A stretch of DNA of 30,317 bases from LMDS01 sp039930465 (lineage in GTDB: Bacteria > Pseudomonadota > Gammaproteobacteria > Burkholderiales > Burkholderiaceae_C). The DNA lies in contig JBDTTU010000052.1 in NCBI GenBank assembly GCA_039930465.1, forward strand, positions 1-30,317, read 5' to 3'. Positions 1-6,574 of this stretch are shown piece by piece (the stretch's first letter is position 1; the number at the start of each line of letters is the position of its first letter). Both the position numbers and the translations under genes were made by a program. The notes beneath the pieces were generated by a model, which saw only the letters and a list, made by a program, of their open reading frames with translations, had not been told where the DNA came from and did not search any database.

Positions 1-115
1 GTAGGTAGCACCGAGCCGTGCAGCGATGCACGGCCCAGAGGAATGGCGGTCACGGTCGGCGCCTCGTTAGAGGCGCCGGCTGCACAGAATCCGGCCTATC
101 GGCTCGCTTCACACT
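1..115 (+). ncRNA. rnpB: RNase P RNA, 3' end (partial, cut by window start)
   Basis: This is the 3' part of the catalytic RNA of ribonuclease P, which matures tRNA 5' ends. Positions 84-99 match the universal conserved region V (ACAGAATCCGGCCTAT here; E. coli has ACAGAACCCGGCTTAT) and are followed by CGGCTCGCTTCAC, which resembles the 3' strand of helix P1. Upstream, 15-22 and 27-34 form a perfect 8-bp hairpin closed by a GNRA tetraloop (GCGA), as expected for P18. The bases after it (AGAGGAATGGCGGTC) parallel the E. coli segment AGATGAATGACTGTC. A further perfect hairpin at 57-65/70-78 sits where E. coli has only a short loop and matches the position of the optional helix P19. The exact 3' end (about 113-116) is estimated from the E. 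coli alignment as remembered. The 5' two thirds lie outside the window. Confidence 0.92.
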
Positions 116-138
116 TTTCATGCAAGAACGCAGGCTGC

Positions 139-159
139 GGGCCGGCGTTGCGCCAGCCC
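139..159 (+). other. Short hairpin between rnpB and the MFS gene
   Basis: GGGC (139-142) and GGCG (144-147) pair with CGCC (151-154) and GCCC (156-159), with one C/A mismatch and a 3-base loop. No T-run follows, so it is not a classical intrinsic terminator. It is the only clear fold between the end of rnpB and the next start codon and may help end or process rnpB transcripts. That role is inference. Confidence 0.25.
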
Positions 160-200
160 ATGGCGTGGCCGCGGGTGTGCGTGCCATAGACTCGGTCGCG

Positions 201-1406
201 ATGAACCCCGATGCACACACCCTCTGGCGCGCCCCGCGCTGGGCCCTCGCGGTCTTGCTGGCCTGCCTGGGCATGCTCGGCCCCTTCTCGATCGACACCT
301 ACCTGCCGGCTTTCACCGGCATCGCCGCGGCCATCGGCGCCACGCCGGTGGAAATGCAGCAGACGCTGTCGGCCTACCTGTTCGGCTTTGCGATCATGAA
401 TCTCTTTCATGGCGCGCTGTCCGACAGCTTCGGCCGCCGCCCGGTCGTGCTGTGGGGTCTGGCGGTGTTCACGCTGGCCTCGGTGGGCTGTGCGATGTCG
501 CAGCACATTGGCGCGTTGGTGTTCTTTCGGGCGGTGCAGGGAATGTCGGCCGGTGCCGGCATCGTGATCTCGCGCGCCGTCATCCGCGACATGTTCCCAC
601 CCGCCGACGCGCAGCGTGTGATGTCGCAGGTGACGATCTATTTCGGCGTGGCGCCCGCCGTGGCACCGATGGTCGGCGGTTTCCTGTTCGTGCACGCCGA
701 CTGGCACGCGATCTTCTGGTTCCTGGTGGCGGTCGGCGTGGTGCTCTGGGTCGCCAATTACAAGCTGCTGCCCGAAACGCTTCATCTCTCGCAGCGCCAG
801 CCGTTCAACGTGCGCAACCTGATGCGTGGTTACCGCGAGATGGGTTCGAGCGCGCGCTTCATGATGCTCGCGCTGGCCAGCGGCATCCCTTTCAACGGCA
901 TGTTTTTGTACGTGCTGTCGGCGCCGGTGTTCCTGGGCGAACACCTGCATCTGGCGCCCGGGCAGTTCTTCTGGTTCTTCATGATCACGATTGCCGGCAT
1001 CATGGGTGGCGCGTGGCTCTCGGGCCGCCTGGCCGGGCGCATCAAGCCGCACCATCAGATCCGCCACGGCTTTCTGATCATGCTGCTGGTCTCGCTGCTC
1101 AACCTGGGGCTCAACCTCGTGTTCACACCGCAGGCCTGGTGGGCGCTGCTGCCGCTGGGCATCTACGCCTTCGGCTGGGCTCTGATGGTGCCGGTGGTCA
1201 CGCTGATGGTGCTCGACCTCGTGCCCGAGCGGCGCGGCATGGCTTCGTCGTTCCAGGCCTGCGTCGGCAGCCTGGCCAACGGCCTGGTGGCCGGTGTGAT
1301 CGCGCCGCTGGTGATGCACTCCACGGTGTGGCTGGCCACGGCCTCGCTGCTGATGATGAGCGTGGGTGTGTTCGCGTGGATCTGGGTCAAGCCGCGCGTC
1401 ACCTGA
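201..1406 (+). CDS. Bcr/CflA-type multidrug efflux MFS transporter
   Basis: A 401-residue inner-membrane protein with about 12 hydrophobic segments, the usual size for the Bcr/CflA drug:H+ antiporter family, which exports compounds such as bicyclomycin or chloramphenicol. Family signs are the first-helix motif GPFSIDTYLPAF (27-38) with an acidic residue at Asp32, the loop 2-3 motif GALSDSFGRRPV (71-82), and Arg110 followed by GMSAGAG in helix 4. The ATG at 201 is chosen because the first membrane segment starts a few residues later; the frame stays open upstream to 18, but that would run into rnpB and adds a low-complexity leader. No good Shine-Dalgarno precedes it. A TAGACT hexamer at 187-192 could be a -10 element, but no -35 partner was found. 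The substrate cannot be told from sequence. Confidence 0.9.
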   Translation: MNPDAHTLWRAPRWALAVLLACLGMLGPFSIDTYLPAFTGIAAAIGATPVEMQQTLSAYLFGFAIMNLFHGALSDSFGRRPVVLWGLAVFTLASVGCAMSQHIGALVFFRAVQGMSAGAGIVISRAVIRDMFPPADAQRVMSQVTIYFGVAPAVAPMVGGFLFVHADWHAIFWFLVAVGVVLWVANYKLLPETLHLSQRQPFNVRNLMRGYREMGSSARFMMLALASGIPFNGMFLYVLSAPVFLGEHLHLAPGQFFWFFMITIAGIMGGAWLSGRLAGRIKPHHQIRHGFLIMLLVSLLNLGLNLVFTPQAWWALLPLGIYAFGWALMVPVVTLMVLDLVPERRGMASSFQACVGSLANGLVAGVIAPLVMHSTVWLATASLLMMSVGVFAWIWVKPRVT

Positions 1407-1478
1407 TGCCGTTTCAAGTTTGACGGGTTCGGGTCGATATGAAGGCGAGGCACGCTCCCTTCGTGCCGGAGACCCGCC

Positions 1479-2555
1479 ATGCCCGCTCCCCGATTCACGC
1501 TGCAACGTTTGCTGGCCCGAGCGGTGCTCGGCCTGGTGGCGCTGTGCGCGAGCGCGCACGCAGCCGACCATTCGGCGCCGAAAGCCGCTGCCGAAAGTCG
1601 GGCTGAACCGGCCGAGCCCGAGGCCGCGAAAGTAGAAACCCGCCGCGTGCCGAAGAAGCCGGGACCACAAGACCCGATGGACATGTTGCGCGAGAAGCTC
1701 GCGGCGCGGCTTGGTGCGACAAAGCCGCCCGACGCGGTGAGCCCGAACGTCATGCGGGTCGTCTCCAAGGCGAGTTTGACCCCGGAACCCGCTGCCCCAC
1801 CTGTTGCCGCGGGCCACGTGCGCTCCGCCATGCCGGCCACCAAGCGGCTTGCAGGCCAAGCGCCCAAAGTGGCCGCGCATCCGGCGCACTGGAGTTACGA
1901 AGGCAGTGGCGGCCCCGAAGGCTGGGGCCAGATGAAGCCAGAATTCGCCAAGTGCTCGACCGGCTCGCGCCAGAGCCCGATCGACATTCGCGACGGCATC
2001 AAGGTCAACCTCGATGCGGTGCAGTTCGACTACAAGCCGAGCGCGTTCCGCGTCATCGACAACGGCCACACGGTGCAGGTCAACGTGGCCGCAGGCAATT
2101 CGATCGAGGTGATGGGCCGCCGCTACGAACTGCTGCAGTTCCACTTTCACCGCCCGTCGGAAGAGCGCATCGACGGCAAGCAGTTCGACATGGTCGTGCA
2201 CCTCGTGCACAAAGACCTGGAAGGCCGGCTGGCGGTCGTTGCGGTGTTGCTCGAAAGTGGCAGCGCGCAGCCCATCGTGCAAAGTGTGTGGAACAACCTG
2301 CCGCTGGAAAAAGGCGAAGAAGTCGCCGCCAGGCTGCCGCTCGACATGAGCGCGCTGCTGCCCGGCGAGCGCAGCTACTTCACCTACATGGGCTCGCTCA
2401 CCACGCCGCCGTGCAACGAAGGCGTGCTCTGGATGGTGATGAAGAACCCGGTGCAAGTCTCGGCCGAACAGATCGATATCTTCAGCCGGCTCTACCCGAT
2501 GAATGCGCGGCCAATCCAGTCGGCGAGCGGGCGGCTGATCAAGGAATCGAATTGA
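1479..2555 (+). CDS. Secreted alpha-class carbonic anhydrase with long linker
   Basis: Interconverts CO2 and bicarbonate, probably in the periplasm. Residues 1-28 form a signal peptide (basic start, hydrophobic LLARAVLGLVAL, AHA cleavage site). The catalytic domain spans about 137-358. It shows HWSYEG at the start, QSPIDI (165-170), the zinc ligands His222 and His224 in QFHFHRPSE, and His241 in HLVH. Cys159 and Cys312 are placed to form the usual disulphide, and SLTTPPC (306-312) is the conserved active-site strand. Between signal peptide and enzyme lies an unusual ~108-residue Ala/Pro/Lys/Glu-rich linker. ATG 1479 follows GGAGA at 1468-1472. A 6-bp hairpin (GGCACG 1449-1454 with CGTGCC 1462-1467) sits just before that ribosome site and might affect translation. 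Its neighbours do not define a pathway. Confidence 0.93.
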   Translation: MPAPRFTLQRLLARAVLGLVALCASAHAADHSAPKAAAESRAEPAEPEAAKVETRRVPKKPGPQDPMDMLREKLAARLGATKPPDAVSPNVMRVVSKASLTPEPAAPPVAAGHVRSAMPATKRLAGQAPKVAAHPAHWSYEGSGGPEGWGQMKPEFAKCSTGSRQSPIDIRDGIKVNLDAVQFDYKPSAFRVIDNGHTVQVNVAAGNSIEVMGRRYELLQFHFHRPSEERIDGKQFDMVVHLVHKDLEGRLAVVAVLLESGSAQPIVQSVWNNLPLEKGEEVAARLPLDMSALLPGERSYFTYMGSLTTPPCNEGVLWMVMKNPVQVSAEQIDIFSRLYPMNARPIQSASGRLIKESN

Positions 2556-2620
2556 TCGATCCTGAACGACCGCGCTGATCGCGGCGATACACTGCGCTGC
2601 CTCAACGAGGGAGCGTGTGC

Positions 2621-3193
2621 ATGAGCTTTTTGATCATCGGTCTGGTGCTGTTCCTGGGCGTCCACTCGGTCTCGGTCTTCGCGCCGGCATGGCGTGACCA
2701 GCAGGTCGCGCAGCGCGGCGAAGGCACCTGGAAGGGCCTCTACACGGTCGTCTCGCTGATCGGTTTCGGTTTGTTCGTGTACGGCTACGGTGTGGCGCGC
2801 CAATCACCGGTCGTGCTCTACACACCGCCGACCGCACTGCGCCACCTGACGCTGCTGCTGATGCTGCCGGTGTTTCCGCTGCTGCTCGCGGCCTACCTGC
2901 CCGGGCGCATCAAGACGGCGGCCAAGCACCCCATGCTGGTGGCCACCAAACTCTGGGCGCTGTCGCACCTGCTGGCCAATGGCAACCTGGCCGACGTATT
3001 GCTGTTCGGGGGGTTCCTGGCCTGGGCCGTGGCCGACCGGATCTCGCTGAAGCGCCGCGTGGCGCGCGCCGCGCCGGGTGCACCGGCCGGCCCGGCCAAC
3101 GACCTGATCGTGGTGTTCGGCGGCCTCGCGCTCTACGCCGTGTTCCTGTTCTGGGCGCACCGCTGGCTGATCGGCGTGTCGCCGATCGGCTGA
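2621..3193 (+). CDS. NnrU-like integral membrane protein
   Basis: A 190-residue protein with about five membrane segments (3-22, 40-58, 74-92, 122-140, 160-184). It resembles the NnrU family, named from nitric-oxide-reduction loci in rhizobia, whose biochemical role is still unclear; homologues occur widely without denitrification genes. The segment KHPMLVATKLWALSHLLANG (102-121) carries the conserved His residues of the family. ATG 2621 is preferred over the in-frame GTG at 2615 because GAGGGAG (2606-2612) sits 8 bases before it. The 65-bp gap after the carbonic anhydrase holds a small hairpin (2570-2574 with 2580-2584) and a TACACT hexamer (2587-2592), a weak -10 candidate. No nitrogen-oxide genes are nearby, so a denitrification role is not implied. 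Confidence 0.8.
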   Translation: MSFLIIGLVLFLGVHSVSVFAPAWRDQQVAQRGEGTWKGLYTVVSLIGFGLFVYGYGVARQSPVVLYTPPTALRHLTLLLMLPVFPLLLAAYLPGRIKTAAKHPMLVATKLWALSHLLANGNLADVLLFGGFLAWAVADRISLKRRVARAAPGAPAGPANDLIVVFGGLALYAVFLFWAHRWLIGVSPIG

Positions 3194-3200
3194 GCCGGTC
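3184..3200. terminator. Hairpin spanning two convergent stop codons
   Basis: GATCGGC (3184-3190) pairs with GCCGGTC (3194-3200), six Watson-Crick pairs and one T-G wobble, with the stop codon TGA of the NnrU-like gene as the loop. The convergent kinase gene ends at 3199, inside the same stem. No T-run follows on either strand. A bidirectional termination or transcript-protection role is therefore only a suggestion from position. Confidence 0.35.
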
Positions 3201-4626
3201 AGTGCCGCTGCAGTTCCTGCAGCAGCTTGTTGCGGTCCACGCCTTCGCCCTGGTCGGCCAGCAGCTGAAAGAACTGCTCCTGCGTGCCGGCGACGGCAGA
3301 GGCCTTCCTGACAACGATCTTCGCGATCGGGCCGATGTGCTTCGTCATCACCTTGACCGCGTGCGCCAGCGTCGCTTCCGACAGCGCTACGGCGGCCGTG
3401 GCGCCACCAGTCGTCGACTTCGGCGCTGTCGTTTGCGAGCGCGCCAAGCCGCCGAGCGATGAAGAGATCGCGCCCACTTTCTGCAGAAAGGCGCTTCGCT
3501 CGGCCGGCTCGGCGATGTGTTCGGCCAACGCCGTACCGAGCCCGCGCATGTCGGTCGAGGCTTTCGCGGCGTTGCGCACCAGCACCCGCGCCATCGGCCC
3601 GATGAACGCCGCCAGCGCACGCTCGACCTGAGCGAGCGCGGCGCTGTCCCAGCCGGTGATGGGGGTCGTGATCGCACCGCTCGGCGTGTTGGTGGGTTTG
3701 TCGTGCGCGCGCGCACCGTGTGCGTCACCCATTGCCGAAACCACCGCGGCGCTCGGCGCCGGCCGCATCACGACCGTGGTCTCGTTCAGGTTGACAGGCA
3801 AACCGGCCGCCACGCGCGAGAGCACCTCGCGAAACTCGGCGGCGCTGGTGAAGCGGGCTTGCGGCTCTTTCGCGATGGCCTTGGCGACCACGCCGTCGAA
3901 ACGCGCCGGCCGCCCGCTGCCCGCCACCTGGCTCGGGGGCGTGGGGTGCTCGTTGAGAATCTTGTACATCACCGCTTCGTAAGTGCCGGTGAACGGCGCT
4001 TCGCCCGAGAGCAGCCGGTACAGCAACACGCCGGCCGCGAAGATGTCGACGCGGTGGTCGATGGCTTCGCCCACGTACTGCTCGGGGGCCATGTAACCCG
4101 GTGTGCCGATGATCGAATCGAGCTGTGTCAGCGCCCGGTTCTCGATGCGCGCGATGCCGAAGTCGGCCACCTTGAGCTGGCCGGTGGCGGTGATGATCAG
4201 GTTGGCCGGCTTGATGTCGCGGTGCCACACCTGGTGCTGGTGTGCACAGTCGAGCGCATCGAGCAACTGGTCCATGATGCGCAGCAACTCGGGCTCGGGC
4301 AGCAGCCGGGTCTTGGTCAGCACCTGCGCGAGGTTTCGGCCTTCCACGTATTCCATCGCGATGAAGGCGGTGGTTTCGTCTTCGCCGTATTCGTAGATCG
4401 CCACGATGCCCGGGTGCAGCAGCCGGCCCACGGCCTGCGCTTCGTTGCGGAAGCGCGCCGCGATCGACTCGGCCTGCTTGTCGTCGTCGATCAGCTTCTT
4501 GTGGATGGTCTTGAGCGCCACGCGGCGCTGGATGCCGGCGTCGAAGCCGGTGTAGACGACGCCCATCGCGCCGTCGCCGAGCACGCCGGTGACGGTGTAC
4601 TTGCCGAGCCTTTCCGGGTGGGTCAT
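3199..4626 (-). CDS. Ser/Thr protein kinase (Hanks type) with duplicated C-terminal module
   Basis: A 475-residue bacterial eukaryotic-like kinase. The kinase domain (about 8-275) looks complete: glycine loop GDGAMG (17-22), Lys39 in VALK, helix-C Glu62, catalytic loop HRDIKPAN (135-142) with Asp137, DFG (155-157) and GTPGYMAPE (174-182) in the activation segment. No membrane helix is visible, unlike many PknB-type kinases, so it is probably cytosolic. After a Pro/Thr-rich linker (280-330) come two related segments: 334-383 with FIGPMARVLVRNAAK and 417-470 with HIGPIAKIVVRKASA. This looks like a duplicated small helical module, perhaps regulatory or for partner binding. It is the last gene of a three-gene operon, with its ATG 16 bases after the haem-HAMP gene. 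Its substrates are unknown. Confidence 0.93.
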   Translation of the reverse strand: MTHPERLGKYTVTGVLGDGAMGVVYTGFDAGIQRRVALKTIHKKLIDDDKQAESIAARFRNEAQAVGRLLHPGIVAIYEYGEDETTAFIAMEYVEGRNLAQVLTKTRLLPEPELLRIMDQLLDALDCAHQHQVWHRDIKPANLIITATGQLKVADFGIARIENRALTQLDSIIGTPGYMAPEQYVGEAIDHRVDIFAAGVLLYRLLSGEAPFTGTYEAVMYKILNEHPTPPSQVAGSGRPARFDGVVAKAIAKEPQARFTSAAEFREVLSRVAAGLPVNLNETTVVMRPAPSAAVVSAMGDAHGARAHDKPTNTPSGAITTPITGWDSAALAQVERALAAFIGPMARVLVRNAAKASTDMRGLGTALAEHIAEPAERSAFLQKVGAISSSLGGLARSQTTAPKSTTGGATAAVALSEATLAHAVKVMTKHIGPIAKIVVRKASAVAGTQEQFFQLLADQGEGVDRNKLLQELQRH

Positions 4627-4642
4627 GAAGACCTCGCCAACA

Positions 4643-5515
4643 TCAGCTGTCGAGCAGCTTCATCGCATGCACCAGGCTCTTGCGCATGCGGGCGAACGAA
4701 TCGGCGAGCACACCGATCTCGTCGCGCGACTTCGAGTTGAAATCGGGCGCTTCCATGTCGCCCATGCTGACGCGGTCTGAGAGCGCCGAGAGCCGACTCA
4801 CCGGCTGGATCACGAGCTTCCACAGCATCAGGTTGAGCGTGCCGCCGATCAGCAGGAACACCGCCGCGAGCAAGGCCATCACGACGCCGAGCGCGTGGTC
4901 GGCGCGCTGCAGCGGCACCGCGAGCGGCACCGAAACCACCTGCGCGCCGAGCGCTTCGTTCATGGTCCAGCCGAAGCCGTTGTTCGGGCCGTACTTTTCG
5001 ACCAGCGTTTTCGGTGCGGCGTCGGGCGTGGTGTGGCAGCGCAGGCAGGCCGGGTTGACGATCTTGATCGGGCGGGCGATGAACAGCGAGCGGCCCGAGG
5101 GCGTGTCGCGTTCGCCGACAAATTCGGTCTTGTCGGGCGTGTTGCGGAACTGCGCGATCACGTCGGCTTCCCACTCGACTGCACGGTCGCGCGGGTTGGT
5201 GGGGTTCAGCATCGCCGGCTTGTAGGAATAGTCGGGGTACTTGCCTTGCAGCTTCTTCAGGATCTCGGTCGAGACGAACGACGGCACCGACTCGGGCAGG
5301 AAGGTGTACTTCATCTGCGTTTCCAGCAGCGGCGCGATGTGCTCGGCGGTGAACGAGCTGACCACGACCGCTTTTTCCATCAGCAGGCGTGCGCGGTCGA
5401 GCACCTCGGCACGGGCGTCGCGCTGCAGCAGTTCACGCGCCACAGTCGCCGCCACGCCAAAGCCGATGGCGAAGACGATCAGGAACACGAGGTTGAACTT
5501 GAGCAGCAGCTTCAT
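4643..5515 (-). CDS. Membrane sensor with periplasmic CxxCH (haem c) domain and HAMP
   Basis: A 290-residue protein with a membrane segment at 7-25, a periplasmic domain at 26-207, a second membrane segment at 208-232 and a HAMP linker at 233-286 (conserved DEIGVLADSFARM, 265-277). The outer domain resembles the DUF3365/Tll0287-like family and has CLRCH at 157-161, a c-type haem attachment motif. It may sense redox state or a gas such as NO or O2, by analogy. The protein ends directly after the HAMP region and has no kinase, cyclase or methyl-accepting domain of its own. An output partner is therefore expected, and the kinase gene 16 bases downstream is the obvious candidate (inference). The start is set at 5515 because the first membrane helix begins there; the open frame beyond it is antisense-like and overlaps the FecR gene. 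No strong ribosome site is visible. Confidence 0.85.
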   Translation of the reverse strand: MKLLLKFNLVFLIVFAIGFGVAATVARELLQRDARAEVLDRARLLMEKAVVVSSFTAEHIAPLLETQMKYTFLPESVPSFVSTEILKKLQGKYPDYSYKPAMLNPTNPRDRAVEWEADVIAQFRNTPDKTEFVGERDTPSGRSLFIARPIKIVNPACLRCHTTPDAAPKTLVEKYGPNNGFGWTMNEALGAQVVSVPLAVPLQRADHALGVVMALLAAVFLLIGGTLNLMLWKLVIQPVSRLSALSDRVSMGDMEAPDFNSKSRDEIGVLADSFARMRKSLVHAMKLLDS

Positions 5516-5547
5516 GGGGGTGACCGTGAGTGGCGAATGTTTCAGCG

Positions 5548-6435
5548 TTAAGAAGCTGACGCGGCCGAGGCCGCCGGCTTCGGCAGGTATTTTTCGGGGA
5601 ACAGCGTGCGGTCCCACTCGGGGTGGGCCCGCAAGCCGGCGATGAGCCCCTTGCGGAATTCCGGGTTCTGCGCGAGCGTTCTCCAGCGCGCCACGAACAG
5701 CGGCCGCAGCGCGGCTTCGGCATCGAGCCAGGGCTGCACGTCGGCATAGGTGATCGGGGCCAGCCGCTTCGGCGGCACGTCGCGGGCGGCGAACAGCGCG
5801 GCGCGGGTGGGCAGTGTGTCGAGAAAGGCGCGCGGCACGCGGGCGACGAAGCCGGGCGCCGGGCGCGGCGCGAGCACGGCCTTCGCGTCGCCGCTGCGGG
5901 CCAGGAACTCGCCAGATTTCAGCTTCGCGGCGGGCGCGGCCTTGCCCTTGCTGCGCTCGGCCAGCAGCAATTCGCCCGACTCTGCAAACACGGCCCATGA
6001 AGCGGGCTCCAGGTTGAGAACCGCGTCGCGCGCAATGCCGGTCAGGTCGAACGACTCGGTGGCGAAGCTCGCAGCGAGCAGGCTCTTCGGCACGGTGATC
6101 TTGGCCCAGCCCTGCAACACGTACAGCCTGGCGCTGCGGCCACCGCCACGCCGGCCCGGGAACTTCGGCGTCATCAGCACTCGGGTGGCCGGGCCGATGT
6201 CGAGGGTGACGCCGTCGCTGAATTCGATGCGCGCCAGCTTGGCCTGCGGTGCCGATTCAACGATGTCATCGGCCACGATGCGCACACCTTCGGCCAGCGC
6301 GAAGCGTTCGCTGTCGCGGGTGACGAACACCTCGCCGTCGACGATGGTGACCACGCCGATGGCCGGCTCGGCCCGCAGTGCGCCCGGCAGGGAGAACACC
6401 ACCAACAACACCACACGGAGCCACATCTTGTTCAT
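5548..6435 (-). CDS. Exported FecR-domain protein
   Basis: A 295-residue protein beginning with a clear signal peptide (MNKMWLRVVLLVVFSLPGALRA, cleavage near 22-23). A FecR-like beta-rich domain covers about 27-130, with GVVTIVDGEVFVTRDSERFAL-type opening strands and the IEFSDGVTLDIGPATRVLM region. The C-terminal part (about 225-295) is helical and charged, ends in an Ala/Ser tail and is not recognised. FecR domains occur in anti-sigma regulators and in many periplasmic scaffold or sensor proteins. With no sigma factor nearby, an anti-sigma role is unlikely. The gene is first in an operon with the haem-HAMP protein (32 bp downstream) and the Ser/Thr kinase. ATG 6435 is chosen for the signal peptide; a longer open frame to 6561 lacks one. 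A GATAAT hexamer lies 37 bases upstream. Confidence 0.82.
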   Translation of the reverse strand: MNKMWLRVVLLVVFSLPGALRAEPAIGVVTIVDGEVFVTRDSERFALAEGVRIVADDIVESAPQAKLARIEFSDGVTLDIGPATRVLMTPKFPGRRGGGRSARLYVLQGWAKITVPKSLLAASFATESFDLTGIARDAVLNLEPASWAVFAESGELLLAERSKGKAAPAAKLKSGEFLARSGDAKAVLAPRPAPGFVARVPRAFLDTLPTRAALFAARDVPPKRLAPITYADVQPWLDAEAALRPLFVARWRTLAQNPEFRKGLIAGLRAHPEWDRTLFPEKYLPKPAASAASAS

Positions 6436-6472
6436 GCTTTCAGCCCATGCCCCAACGACGAGGCCGGGCGCG

Positions 6473-6478
6473 ATTATC
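6473..6478 (-). promoter_or_regulatory. Possible -10 element for the FecR/haem-HAMP/kinase operon
   Basis: Read on the minus strand this is GATAAT, five of six matches to the sigma-70 -10 consensus, placed 37 bases before the FecR start codon. No good -35 hexamer is found 16-18 bases upstream, so activation by a regulator or a chance match are both possible. Confidence 0.3.
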
Positions 6479-6574
6479 GGGCATCGCCCAGGGGAGTCGC
6501 CGGTTTGTCGCACTGATTCGGCAGCACGACTGTGATGTGCGGCACGCGCCAGACCGGGCACTCGGCCCTGGCGA

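Noticed and set aside
1..115. Cobalamin riboswitch (the GAATCCGGCC stretch looks a little like a B12 box)
   Set aside because: The order of conserved segments, the GNRA hairpin and the 16-base conserved region V fit the RNase P RNA 3' end far better, and no B12 gene follows.
96..2456. Very long minus-strand open frame (786 codons) opposite the transporter and carbonic anhydrase
   Set aside because: The product is His/Arg/Gln-rich with no family features. It is the usual antisense shadow of high-GC genes, and both plus-strand genes have clear domains.
5516..5998. N-terminal extension of the haem-HAMP protein
   Set aside because: It overlaps the FecR gene in another frame and is Arg/Ala-rich; the membrane helix right after Met 5515 marks the true N terminus.
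5548..6435. FecR as an anti-sigma factor of an iron-transport system
   Set aside because: No ECF sigma factor or TonB receptor gene is adjacent, and the protein has a cleavable signal peptide rather than the anti-sigma layout.
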